Counted from the first letter of the stretch, positions 7,521 through 14,413 are shown. The stretch: 17,845 nucleotides of DNA from Caryophanales bacterium UBA3260 (GCA_002362595.1 DEUO01000123.1:767-18611), one strand, 5' to 3'. Notes: generated by a model not told the origin, from the letters alone. Program-made: numbers and translations.

Positions 7521-8066
7521 TTATAATTTAAAATCATCTATAATTTCATCTTCCATATTCTTTCCATCAAAGAAAGGCTTTACAGATATTCCATGCATTC
7601 TAGCAACAATATTAGAAGGAAAAGATCTAATTAAATCATTTAATTCGCTAGTATATTTATTATAATATGACTTAGCGGCTTGTAACTTTTCATTTAATTT
7701 CTTAGTTTCACTTTGAATTTCCTTAAAACCTTTATTAGTAGCTAAATCAGGATAATCTAATTTAATCTGCTGTAATAAATTTAAATACTCAGTTAACTTT
7801 CTATCTAAATCAAAATTACTAATATTTTCATCCTTTACTTTATCTAAACCTTTAAAATATGTTTTTTCATGTTTTAATTCTGTTTTAATTAAAGTATCAG
7901 CGCGTACCAATAAATCATATCTATCTCTTAAAGCTTCATCAATTAAATGCTCAGCATGATCTATCTTCGTCTTAGAGTGCTGTAATTTATTATATTGATA
8001 TACATATAGTATACCTAAAGCTCCAAATAAAATAACTATAAATAAAAAACTATATAATAATGGCAT
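7521..8066 (-). CDS. LemA family protein
   Basis: LemA proteins are small membrane proteins with a single N-terminal membrane segment and a helical-bundle domain; their role is poorly defined. This one is 181 aa. A hydrophobic segment covers about residues 3-23. Then come YNKLQHSKTKIDHAEHLIDE (family YNxLvxxrnxvdxAwsxid), the DRYDLLVR helix and an ending FPSNIVARMHGISVKPFF, matching the LemA FPSNivA...k.FF signature. Asn and Tyr of YNKL and Pro-Ser-Asn are conserved. The ribosome-binding site GAGG precedes the ATG (complement of 8074-8077) and an extended -10 lies upstream. It is a single gene, convergent with ung and divergent from the metallo-hydrolase. Confidence 0.9.
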   Translation of the reverse strand: MPLLYSFLFIVILFGALGILYVYQYNKLQHSKTKIDHAEHLIDEALRDRYDLLVRADTLIKTELKHEKTYFKGLDKVKDENISNFDLDRKLTEYLNLLQQIKLDYPDLATNKGFKEIQSETKKLNEKLQAAKSYYNKYTSELNDLIRSFPSNIVARMHGISVKPFFDGKNMEDEIIDDFKL

Positions 8067-8089
8067 ATTAAAACCTCGATTCTACTTAA

Positions 8090-8098
8090 ATTATAGCA
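8090..8098 (-). promoter_or_regulatory. Extended -10 promoter of lemA
   Basis: The minus strand reads TGCTATAAT, a consensus extended -10, 24 bases before the lemA start codon. No clear -35 box is seen. Confidence 0.65.
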
Positions 8099-8156
8099 TA
8101 TTATTAAATTTACAAAATAAATTATTTATAATAAAATGTAAATAGGTGATAAATAT

Positions 8157-8654
8157 ATGGAAATAGAAAAAGTTCTTGTCGGTCCATTAGATACAAATTG
8201 TTATATATTAACAATTGATAATGAATGTCTTATTATTGATCCTGGAGATAACTTCAAAAAGCTAAAAGAACATATTAAGGATAAAAAAGTAATAGGATGC
8301 TTAGTAACTCATTTTCATCAAGATCATATTGGTGCTCTTGAAGACGTAGTAAGTACTTATGATATAGAAATAAATAAAGAAAAATATGGTAAATTTAATT
8401 ATGAAATAATTGAAACACCAGGTCACACATTTGATTCTAAAACATTTTATTTTAAAAAAGAAAAAATAATGTTTTGTGGCGATTTTATATTTAATAATGG
8501 AATAGGTAGAACTGATTTAGGTGGCTCTAATACAGATATGATAAATAGTTTAGAATTATTTAAAAAATATGATAACGATATAATTATATATCCAGGACAT
8601 GGTCCTAAAACTACTTTAGGTATCGAAAAAGAACATTTCAAATATTATTATTGA
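8157..8654 (+). CDS. Short metallo-beta-lactamase-fold hydrolase, glyoxalase II-like (YqgX-type)
   Basis: This is a cytoplasmic metallo-hydrolase of the hydroxyacylglutathione-hydrolase-like group; its substrate is unknown. It starts VLVGPLDTNCYIL, typical of the group. Metal-binding residues are in THFHQDH (H52, H54, D56, H57), H90 in ETPGHT, D109 in FCGDFIF and H148 in YPGHGP. GIGRTDLGG (115-123) matches the usual GIGRTDLPGG. At 165 aa it is about 40 residues shorter than YqgX-type relatives: the segment between the HxHxDH motif and GHT is only about 33 residues. All metal ligands remain, so this looks like a compact form and not a broken gene. AGGTGAT precedes the ATG. Its last codons are part of the terminator stem. 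Confidence 0.88.
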   Translation: MEIEKVLVGPLDTNCYILTIDNECLIIDPGDNFKKLKEHIKDKKVIGCLVTHFHQDHIGALEDVVSTYDIEINKEKYGKFNYEIIETPGHTFDSKTFYFKKEKIMFCGDFIFNNGIGRTDLGGSNTDMINSLELFKKYDNDIIIYPGHGPKTTLGIEKEHFKYYY

Positions 8655-8667
8655 AATGTTCTTTTTC
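8625..8667. terminator. Terminator hairpin spanning the end of the hydrolase gene
   Basis: A perfect 17-bp stem (8625-8641 with 8651-8667) encloses a 9-base loop. The left arm encodes the EKEHFK end of the protein, and the stop codon lies at the start of the right arm. T5 at 8662-8666 acts as the U-tract for + transcription; it may also help the convergent gerQ. Confidence 0.75.
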
Positions 8668-8677
8668 ATTAAATCTC

Positions 8678-9040
8678 TTAACCAACTATATATCCTTTTT
8701 CTGTATAATCAATTTTTTCATCAAATTCTACATAGTCTAAATAAATTAAAAGTATTAAATACCAATGTCCATTTTTAGGATCTCTAATTATTAAATGATC
8801 TCTTCCAGCTTGCTCAATAGTTCCATCAAATACCTTATCTTTCCATTCATTAGCATCTGGAAAACTAACATATGCTTTAACTTTCTTTCCCTTATTATGT
8901 CTTAAAATATTTTCAATATAACTTTGTTGCATCGGCATATCGGATAATTGCCCAGCTTGATATCCTTGTTCATAAGGATATTCATTACTACTATTATCTA
9001 TTGTTGGAAAAGTAGGATTTTGATAATACTTACCATTCAT
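8678..9040 (-). CDS. gerQ: GerQ-type spore coat protein
   Basis: In Bacillus, GerQ is an inner-coat protein that is cross-linked by the transglutaminase Tgl and is needed to place the cortex lytic enzyme CwlJ. The product here is 120 aa, against about 180 in B. subtilis; the N-terminal Gln/Pro-rich part is shorter (about 35 residues, with YPYEQGYQAGQ). The conserved domain is clear: QQSYIENILRHNKGK, a VSFPDANEWKDKVFDG stretch, IEQAGRDHLIIRDPKNGHWY and LDYVEFDEKIDYTEKG. The start at 9040 is chosen because GAGAGGTG lies 9 bases upstream; the in-frame GTG at 9052 overlaps that site. No cwlJ or other spore gene is adjacent. It implies a sporulating organism or a spore-forming ancestor. Confidence 0.9.
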   Translation of the reverse strand: MNGKYYQNPTFPTIDNSSNEYPYEQGYQAGQLSDMPMQQSYIENILRHNKGKKVKAYVSFPDANEWKDKVFDGTIEQAGRDHLIIRDPKNGHWYLILLIYLDYVEFDEKIDYTEKGYIVG

Positions 9041-9049
9041 TTTAATCTT

Positions 9050-9057
9050 CACCTCTC
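9050..9057 (-). promoter_or_regulatory. Ribosome-binding site that sets the gerQ start
   Basis: GAGAGGTG on the minus strand lies 9 bases before the ATG at 9040. The alternative GTG start is part of this site, which rules it out. Confidence 0.8.
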
Positions 9058-9101
9058 TTTAAATATATGCAAAGATAAATAAATATAGTATAATTTAAAG
9101 T

Positions 9102-9107
9102 AGGTGA
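9102..9107 (+). promoter_or_regulatory. Ribosome-binding site that sets the yitT-like start
   Basis: AGGTGA lies 5 bases before the ATG at 9113. An in-frame GTG at 9104 is within the site and is therefore rejected. A TATAAT at 9089-9094 may be the -10 box, but no supporting -35 or TGN extension is seen. Confidence 0.75.
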
Positions 9108-9112
9108 ATAGT

Positions 9113-10006
9113 ATGAAAATTGATTATAAATCTATTACAAATGAAATATGTTCTAAAGATTTTTGGTCTCGTTTACTCGTTATGGCTTTTAGTGTATTCA
9201 TCTTAGCAATTAACTATAATTTATTTTTGTTACCAAATGATTTTGTCATAGGTGGAGTAAGTGGTATAGCTATTATATTTAATGAATATACTGGGATTGA
9301 TCCAGCTGCTTTTGTATTAATTTTAAATATTCTATTTCTAATTGCAAGTTTTATCTTTCTAGGAAATCGTTCAACAGGAATGACAATTATTGGTTCTTTA
9401 TTGTATCCAGCATTTATTTCCATTACAGAACCACTATGTCAAGCAATCCTCCCATATTTAACCCTAGATAATTATATTCTAGTAGCACTAATAGCTGGTT
9501 TATTACTAGGTACTGGTGATGGATTTATATATAAAACAGGTTATTCAACTGGTGGATGTGACATAATTATTAAAATACTTAATAAATATTTTAAAATGTC
9601 AACAGGAACAGCTTCACTAATAGTTAGTTTTATTATAATACTATCTGGCGGTTTAATATTTGGTATAAATAAAGCTATATATAGTATTATTGTTATAATA
9701 ATAAATGGCATATTAGTAGATAAAATAATGTTAGGTATATCAGATAGTAAAATGTTCTATATTCATACTGAGAAACCAGAACGAATAAAAGACTTTATCG
9801 AAGAATTACAAAGTGCTTATACTATTATAAAAGCAGAAGATTTTAATGGTAAAAGGACTGAATTAATTATGTGTGTTATATCAACTAAAGATTACTATTT
9901 ATTTAAAAATATTGTAGCTAAGATAGATCCAGCAGCTTTCTTCATAATAAGTGACTGCTATGAAGTTTACGGCGGCAAGCGTAAAGCAAAATTCCCTTTT
10001 ATTTAA
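9113..10006 (+). CDS. YitT family membrane protein (YitT + DUF2179 domains)
   Basis: This is a multi-pass membrane protein of the YitT/YpjC/YqfU group, common in Firmicutes and of unproven function. The 297-aa product begins with a short cytoplasmic stretch. About five or six hydrophobic segments follow between residues 20 and 205 and include family-typical sequences: LPNDFVIGGVSGIAII, FIFLGNRSTG, GLLLGTGDGFIYKTGYSTGG and CDIIIKILNKYF. The C-terminal soluble part (about 215-297; FYIHTEKPERIKDFI, then DPAAFFIISDCYEVYGG) matches DUF2179, a small ligand-binding-like domain. It stands alone, divergent from gerQ, with a terminator inside its last codons. The family call is firm; the transported or sensed compound is unknown. 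Confidence 0.92.
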   Translation: MKIDYKSITNEICSKDFWSRLLVMAFSVFILAINYNLFLLPNDFVIGGVSGIAIIFNEYTGIDPAAFVLILNILFLIASFIFLGNRSTGMTIIGSLLYPAFISITEPLCQAILPYLTLDNYILVALIAGLLLGTGDGFIYKTGYSTGGCDIIIKILNKYFKMSTGTASLIVSFIIILSGGLIFGINKAIYSIIVIIINGILVDKIMLGISDSKMFYIHTEKPERIKDFIEELQSAYTIIKAEDFNGKRTELIMCVISTKDYYLFKNIVAKIDPAAFFIISDCYEVYGGKRKAKFPFI

Positions 10007-10017
10007 AAGGGTTTTTT
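9994..10017 (+). terminator. Terminator of the yitT-like gene
   Basis: CCCTTTTA (9994-10001) pairs with TAAAAGGG (10004-10011), followed by six T (10012-10017). The stop codon TAA is in the right arm. Confidence 0.85.
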
Positions 10018-10031
10018 AATTTCTTGATTTT

Positions 10032-10040
10032 TGATATAAT
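10032..10040 (+). promoter_or_regulatory. Extended -10 promoter of the ftsEX operon
   Basis: TGATATAAT is a consensus extended -10 just downstream of the preceding terminator. The predicted start is about 15 bases before the ftsE ATG, so the leader is very short. Confidence 0.65.
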
Positions 10041-10050
10041 GTTTATTATA

Positions 10051-10060
10051 AGGAGGGTGA
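10051..10060 (+). promoter_or_regulatory. Ribosome-binding site that sets the ftsE start
   Basis: AGGAGGGTGA lies directly before the ATG at 10063. An in-frame ATG at 10024 would add 13 residues, lies upstream of the -10 box and so is not in the transcript. Confidence 0.9.
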
Positions 10061-10062
10061 AA

Positions 10063-10764
10063 ATGAAATTTATAGAAATAAAAAATTGTTATAAAGTATA
10101 TAAAAATGGTGTTACAGCCATAGCTGATTTAACCTTATCAATTGACAAGGGTGATTTTGTCTTTGTAACTGGTGCATCTGGCTGTGGAAAATCAACACTT
10201 GCAAAATTATTATATAGAGAAGAAAAACCTACTAAAGGCGAAGTAATAGTAGGAGGAATAAATGTTGCTAAACTATATAACAGCCGTGTATATAAACTAA
10301 GAAGAAAATTAGGGATAGTTTTCCAAGACTTCAAACTTCTTCCCAAACTAACAGTTTATGAAAACGTTGCTTTTGGCTTAGAAAATTTAGGAATGAAAAA
10401 TAGCCTTATAAAAACAAAAGCCCTAAAAGCAATAGAACGCGTTGGTTTAAAGGAAAAAATAAGATGTTTTCCTAATGAACTATCTGGTGGAGAACAACAA
10501 AGAGTATGTATTGCACGTGCAATAGTTAATGAACCAAAACTATTAATATGCGATGAACCAACAGGAAATCTAGATCCTAAAACATCAAAAGAAATAGTAA
10601 AAGTTATTAATAACATAAATAAAGAAATGGGTACAACAGTTATAATGGTTACTCATGACAAAGAAATAGTTAATTCAATGAAAAAAAGAGTAATAACATT
10701 AGTAAGTGGCGTTTTAACTCACGACACAATGGGAGGAGGATATACTGCCGATGAAAGCGATTAG
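10063..10764 (+). CDS. ftsE: Cell-division ABC transporter ATP-binding protein FtsE
   Basis: FtsE is the cytoplasmic ATPase of FtsEX, which transmits ATP-driven conformational change through FtsX to a peptidoglycan hydrolase outside the cell. The product is 233 aa. It begins MKFIEIKNCYKVYKNGVTAI. It has Walker A GASGCGKST, a Q-loop in VFQDFKLLPKLTVYENVAF (the FQDF(K/R)LL form is typical of FtsE), the ABC signature LSGGEQQR, Walker B LLICDEPTGNLDP and the switch histidine in MVTHD. It is first in a three-gene overlapping operon: ftsX starts 14 bases before ftsE ends. Confidence 0.96.
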   Translation: MKFIEIKNCYKVYKNGVTAIADLTLSIDKGDFVFVTGASGCGKSTLAKLLYREEKPTKGEVIVGGINVAKLYNSRVYKLRRKLGIVFQDFKLLPKLTVYENVAFGLENLGMKNSLIKTKALKAIERVGLKEKIRCFPNELSGGEQQRVCIARAIVNEPKLLICDEPTGNLDPKTSKEIVKVINNINKEMGTTVIMVTHDKEIVNSMKKRVITLVSGVLTHDTMGGGYTADESD

Positions 10765-11665
10765 AATATTTATAAGAAGTGTATCAAAAGCTTTTAAAAG
10801 TATCTTCCGTAACATTAATCTTAGTATTGCTTCAATTATGTGTACAACAGTAACACTAATTATCGTCTCACTAGCAATGATTTTTTCAGCTACCGTAAAT
10901 AACTTTACTGATAATCTAGAAAATACATTAACAATCATTACATTTGTTGATAAAGATGCTACAGAAGAAGAAATAACTACAATAAAAAGTCGTTTATTAG
11001 AAATAAAAAATATAAAAAGTGATGAACTATTATACAAATCTAAAGAAACAATAAAAGAAGAAACACTATCTTCAGTAGATAAAAACAATGCTTTATATAT
11101 CATAATGAATAAATGGGAAAAAGATGATAATATTCTAAAATCAGAATTTGTTGTATCAGTAAAAGATATAACTAAATTAAAAGAAACAGCAGAAGCTATC
11201 TCCAAAATAGATAAAGTAACAGATGTTCATTATAATGAAACAGTACTTGAAAAAATGATACCTATCTTTGATGCAATAAAAAAAGTAACTTTAGTAATAA
11301 TAATTGGATTAATTATCGTAAGTATCGTCCTAATATGTAATACTATAAAACTAACAATATTTGCTCGTAAAAGTGAAATAGAAATAATTCGTTTAGTAGG
11401 AACAAGTAACCTAGTAATCAAATTACCATTTGTAATAGAAGGTTTATTCTTAGGTATAATTGGTTCCATAATTCCTATAATAGTAACAATATGGGGTTAC
11501 ATCTTTGCTTTCGATAAATTAGAAGGATACCTATTTGCTAACTTCTTAAAAATGCTAGATCCAGTTCCATTTACTCTATATATATCAGTAGCCATCCTAG
11601 TAATAGGTTCTATAGTTGGTATGATAGGCAGTTACTTAACAGTAAGGAAGTATTTAAAAATATGA
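10751..11665 (+). CDS. ftsX: Cell-division membrane protein FtsX
   Basis: FtsX is the membrane partner of FtsE; its outer loop contacts and activates a wall hydrolase. The 304-aa product has the family layout. The N-terminal cytoplasmic part is RSVSKAFKSIFRNINLSIAS, and TM1 spans about 27-48. A large extracellular domain (about 49-170) starts with ENTLTIITFVDKDATEEEI. TM2 lies at about 172-196, TM3 at about 220-247 and TM4 at about 275-297. A ribosome-binding site (GGAGGA, 10735-10740) lies inside ftsE. The stop codon overlaps the next gene's ATG (ATGATG at 11662-11667), linking it directly to the hydrolase that it probably controls. Confidence 0.95.
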   Translation: MKAIRIFIRSVSKAFKSIFRNINLSIASIMCTTVTLIIVSLAMIFSATVNNFTDNLENTLTIITFVDKDATEEEITTIKSRLLEIKNIKSDELLYKSKETIKEETLSSVDKNNALYIIMNKWEKDDNILKSEFVVSVKDITKLKETAEAISKIDKVTDVHYNETVLEKMIPIFDAIKKVTLVIIIGLIIVSIVLICNTIKLTIFARKSEIEIIRLVGTSNLVIKLPFVIEGLFLGIIGSIIPIIVTIWGYIFAFDKLEGYLFANFLKMLDPVPFTLYISVAILVIGSIVGMIGSYLTVRKYLKI

Positions 11666-12888
11666 TGAAAAAATTTATTAATATAATACTTATAATATCT
11701 CTTCTATTTGTATCATTAACTCCTTTAACAACCGTGGAGGCTGCTAAAAATAAACAAACTTTAAAACAATTTAAAGATGAATTAGAGGAATTTAAAACAA
11801 AAAGAGAAGAGAATAATCGTCTAACCAAAAAGACAATGGATGAAATAGATCAGAAAAGAAACGCTATAGTAAATGCTAACAATACAATAGCATCAAATGA
11901 AAATAAAGTAGAAAAAGCTAAAGTAGATATAGCTGAAAGCCAAGAAGAAATAAAAATAAAAAATAGAGAAATGGAATCAGTAATCAGTACGCTTCAATTA
12001 ACTAAACAAAATCAAGCAGAAATATATATCGATTATATCTTTACTTCATCAACACTTAATGAATTAGTTGAAAGAGAAGCTGTAGTTGAACAAATCATTA
12101 ATCATACACAGGAAGAACTTGAAGATTTAAATAATCTTATTAAGAAAAATGAAAAACTTAAAGATCAATTAGCACAAGATAATGTAACATTAGAAAATTC
12201 AATAACTGAATATGAAAAGAAAGTTGATGAACTAGAAGCATTCATTGATTCAAGAGCTTCAATTGGTATGGATTATGATAGTAATATAAAAGCTTTAGAA
12301 TCTCAAATAAAAGATTTTACAGCAGCAGGTTGTAAAGATAATGATTCACTAGATGATTGTTATTACAATCGTGGTAATAGTGGAATTCTTCCATCAGGAG
12401 CATTTTCAAGACCGTTAAATTCAGGCCGCGTAACTCAAGCCTGGGGTAACAATGGTCATAAAGGTATGGATATTGGAGGAAATCGTCCTGGTACAAACGT
12501 ATATGCACCAGCTAATGGAACCATTGCCTACGTTAAATATCGTTCCAGTTGTGGTGGGAATATAATATATATGCATTCAAATGTTGCCGGTCAAGCATAC
12601 ACGGTCGAATTTGCTCATCTAACAGATGTCTATGTAAAAAATGGTCAAAGTGTTAGAAAAGGTACCGTTATAGGTACAGTAGGTGGCGATTCATCCACAT
12701 GGTGGTACGATAAATGTACAACAGGAGCCCATCTTCATTATGCAATAGCTTACGGCTACTACTTAGGCGGAGGAGCATATGGTTACAAATCGTGGAACAC
12801 ATATGCAAGTCGTACTAATGCTACAAGCGTTCAAGCAATAACAGGTATTCCAAATAAAGCTGGTACTAGATTTACAACAAGAGGTTAA
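11662..12888 (+). CDS. FtsEX-linked secreted peptidoglycan hydrolase: coiled coil + active M23 domain
   Basis: This is the probable effector hydrolase of the FtsEX complex, comparable to PcsB (CHAP domain), CwlO (NlpC/P60) or EnvC (degenerate LytM). The 408-aa product has a signal peptide (about 1-27, cleavage after VEA). A long coiled coil spans about 30-215. A linker with two cysteines (C224, C233) leads to a C-terminal M23/LytM domain (about 250-365). Unlike EnvC, the zinc ligands are all present: H266 and D270 in HKGMD, H319 in FAHL, and H357/H359 in AHLHYA. Two further cysteines (C297, C352) lie in the M23 domain and could form a disulphide. The gene overlaps ftsX at ATGATG; either ATG (11662 or 11665) could be the start. 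A weak AAGGA is at 11645-11649. Confidence 0.92.
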   Translation: MMKKFINIILIISLLFVSLTPLTTVEAAKNKQTLKQFKDELEEFKTKREENNRLTKKTMDEIDQKRNAIVNANNTIASNENKVEKAKVDIAESQEEIKIKNREMESVISTLQLTKQNQAEIYIDYIFTSSTLNELVEREAVVEQIINHTQEELEDLNNLIKKNEKLKDQLAQDNVTLENSITEYEKKVDELEAFIDSRASIGMDYDSNIKALESQIKDFTAAGCKDNDSLDDCYYNRGNSGILPSGAFSRPLNSGRVTQAWGNNGHKGMDIGGNRPGTNVYAPANGTIAYVKYRSSCGGNIIYMHSNVAGQAYTVEFAHLTDVYVKNGQSVRKGTVIGTVGGDSSTWWYDKCTTGAHLHYAIAYGYYLGGGAYGYKSWNTYASRTNATSVQAITGIPNKAGTRFTTRG

Positions 12889-12903
12889 TAAACCTCTTTT
12901 TTT
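12880..12903 (+). terminator. Terminator of the ftsEX-hydrolase operon
   Basis: AGAGGTT (12880-12886) pairs with AACCTCT (12891-12897) around a 4-base loop, followed by a seven-T tract (12897-12903). The stop codon is in the stem and loop. The left 34-bp repeat starts 2 bases later. Confidence 0.9.
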
Positions 12904-12904
12904 A

Positions 12905-12938
12905 TGCAAAGCTTTGTAAAAAATACCTAAAAAGTATA
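12905..12938 (+). repeat. 34-bp direct repeat, left copy
   Basis: It matches 14481-14514 at 32 of 34 positions (16 identical, one mismatch, 12 identical, one mismatch, 4 identical). It begins TGCAAAGCTTTGTAAA, which includes the palindrome CAAAGCTTTG. It lies just after the hydrolase terminator and outside any gene. Confidence 0.9.
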
Positions 12939-13068
12939 GATAATAAACATAAGAAAGAAGAATCCCTAATAATTATGATTTATATAAATAAATAAGTTTT
13001 GGTTTAAAAAGATTTTATTTAATGTTACAATATATAATATAAATAGATAAAAAAGAAAGTGTGGTTTT

Positions 13069-13272
13069 TTGGGAAAAATTTTATTCATATTTATACTTAT
13101 GGTAATTGCATTTTTAATGTTAGTAAACCCTATTTTTTTTACTAATTTAAAAATTCCCCCACTACCATATAAGTTAAAACATAGCCGTTATTTTAAAATA
13201 TTTATAAGAGTATGGGGAGCTCTTTGGCTATTTATTGGAATAATTATTTTGATTTGCCTTTTTTTAAATTGA
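13069..13272 (+). CDS. Small two-TM membrane protein, unknown function
   Basis: The 67-aa product has two hydrophobic segments: about residues 3-24 (GKILFIFILMVIAFLMLVNP) and 46-66 (VWGALWLFIGIIILICLFL). Between them is a short basic, Pro-rich loop (LKIPPLPYKLKHSRYFK). This hairpin layout, with RVWG leading into the second segment, is seen in many small uncharacterised membrane proteins, and no family is named here. The only start that keeps the first segment whole is a TTG at 13069; the next in-frame ATG (13099) would cut it short. No convincing ribosome-binding site precedes either, so the start is uncertain. A TATAAT at 13033-13038 may be its -10 box. It is the first gene after the left direct repeat, with the secreted protein gene 146 bases downstream. 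Confidence 0.55.
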   Translation: MGKILFIFILMVIAFLMLVNPIFFTNLKIPPLPYKLKHSRYFKIFIRVWGALWLFIGIIILICLFLN

Positions 13273-13309
13273 AATTATTACATTTTATAAGGCATACTAA
13301 AATTCAAAT

Positions 13310-13354
13310 ATGCGAAAGCAGGCAAAGAGGGAAAGGACAGGTGAGTACAAATAA
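13310..13354 (+). other. Purine- and GC-rich intergenic element of unknown nature
   Basis: Between the two cassette genes, bases 13312-13348 are 54% G+C (20 of 37) and 81% purine, unlike the very AT-rich sequence around them. Just upstream, GCATA (13292-13296) can pair with TATGC (13309-13313), and GCGAAAGC (13312-13319) is a mini-hairpin with a GNRA-type loop. A 14-codon ORF (ATG 13310, TAA 13352-13354) rich in Arg/Lys crosses it, but no ribosome-binding site is seen. It could be part of a structured leader RNA for the secreted protein gene; it matches no riboswitch class that I could recall. Confidence 0.35.
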
Positions 13355-13418
13355 AATATATTATTAATATTTGCAATTATTAATTTATACAAAGTTTTAA
13401 GAAAGAGGTTCAACAGTT

Positions 13419-14339
13419 ATGAAAAAAAGATATTTATTAAAAATAGTAACTATTATTATATTTTCTGTAATAAATAATGTAAGTGCATTGCAATTTTCAG
13501 CAGATGATATTTATACCAACAATAATGGTGTAGAAATGACTCATATTCAAATTACAAATTTAAAAAATTTAGGATATAAAGAAGATGAAATAAGAGATAT
13601 GTTTCAAGACGAGTTTGACGAAAATAAAAATTTGGAAGGAAAAGTTGTATCTTCTGTTACAAAATATTATAAAACAGAAACATATATTCCAACTGCACAA
13701 GATACAACAACCAGCATCAATTATTTTAATTCTGATTTAAGTATTTCGAATTCATATGAAATAACTAAAGAAGAATATGAAGATATTGATAATCAAGTAA
13801 TGACTTTAGGTCTTGAAGAAAATCCAGTTAATACAGAATATAAAGAAATGACTGCTTCTATTATTAAAGTAAATAATAGATATAGATATGTAAATACTGT
13901 AAGATGGAAAAAGCTTCCAACTTGGCAACAAAGAGACATAATAGGCATAGGGTTTGACAATAAAGTATACGGAATATCCTCTACTAAAAGGTTAACTGCA
14001 TATTTTACATATGATAATACTAGTGATTCAAACGCTACTACAACAGGAACTTGGGAGTTGTCTCCTACAGGGTATGGGGTATCATTTAAATGGCCTAATC
14101 CTTCTTTTGGAGCAGCACGAGGATTTCTTGTTAGAATGTACTTCGAAGTAGAAAAGAATACAACAGATCCAATTAATGTCTTAAATGCATATGGCAATTA
14201 TAGACATGGAAAAAGCTGGGACAATAATCTTATTTGTAGTTTTTCTGTTAGCTATATTATTGGAGTAGGTGCTAATTTCGAAGACAAATATGACAACATT
14301 TCAACATCTCAAGCAACGCTTACAGGAATTCAATGGTAA
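13419..14339 (+). CDS. Secreted protein of unknown function
   Basis: The 306-aa product has a signal peptide (about 1-23, cleavage near VSA). A short helical motif, MTHIQITNLKNLGYKEDEI (about 40-58), is followed by an acidic region (MFQDEFDENKNLEG). The remainder is rich in Thr, Tyr, Asn and aromatic residues and is probably mostly beta strand (about 145-306), ending TLTGIQW. No catalytic motif, cell-wall anchor or membrane segment is visible. The overall pattern (helical motif, then a beta-rich part ending in TGxW) recalls unnamed secreted proteins of Firmicutes, a weak recollection only. The ATG at 13419 follows GAGG (13405-13408). It has its own terminator and lies inside the repeat-bounded segment after the small membrane protein gene. 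Confidence 0.8.
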   Translation: MKKRYLLKIVTIIIFSVINNVSALQFSADDIYTNNNGVEMTHIQITNLKNLGYKEDEIRDMFQDEFDENKNLEGKVVSSVTKYYKTETYIPTAQDTTTSINYFNSDLSISNSYEITKEEYEDIDNQVMTLGLEENPVNTEYKEMTASIIKVNNRYRYVNTVRWKKLPTWQQRDIIGIGFDNKVYGISSTKRLTAYFTYDNTSDSNATTTGTWELSPTGYGVSFKWPNPSFGAARGFLVRMYFEVEKNTTDPINVLNAYGNYRHGKSWDNNLICSFSVSYIIGVGANFEDKYDNISTSQATLTGIQW

Positions 14340-14413
14340 AAATAATAAATAGTATATATATCAATATAGTTGTTAAGTATTAAATAGTAAAAAGAAAATA
14401 AGTAGTATTCTAT

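Noticed and set aside
8447..8641. Minus-strand open frame opposite the metallo-hydrolase gene
   Set aside because: It is antisense to a gene with intact family motifs, has no ribosome-binding site and includes the terminator stem.
10714..11205. Long minus-strand open frame (163 codons) opposite ftsX
   Set aside because: It is a shadow of the AT-rich ftsX coding frame, with no start signals and no recognisable product; ftsX itself is certain.
13288..13348. Known riboswitch (c-di-GMP, fluoride, guanidine or T-box)
   Set aside because: The GCGAAAGC and GGCAAAG words resemble parts of the c-di-GMP class, but their order and the required flanking helices do not match, nor do the cores of the other classes I compared.
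13310..13354. 14-codon basic leader peptide ORF
   Set aside because: There is no ribosome-binding site before its ATG and the length is easily reached by chance; the composition anomaly is reported as a possible RNA element instead.
13793..14197. Minus-strand open frame (134 codons) opposite the secreted protein gene
   Set aside because: The plus strand has a signal peptide, ribosome-binding site and terminator; the antisense frame has none of these.
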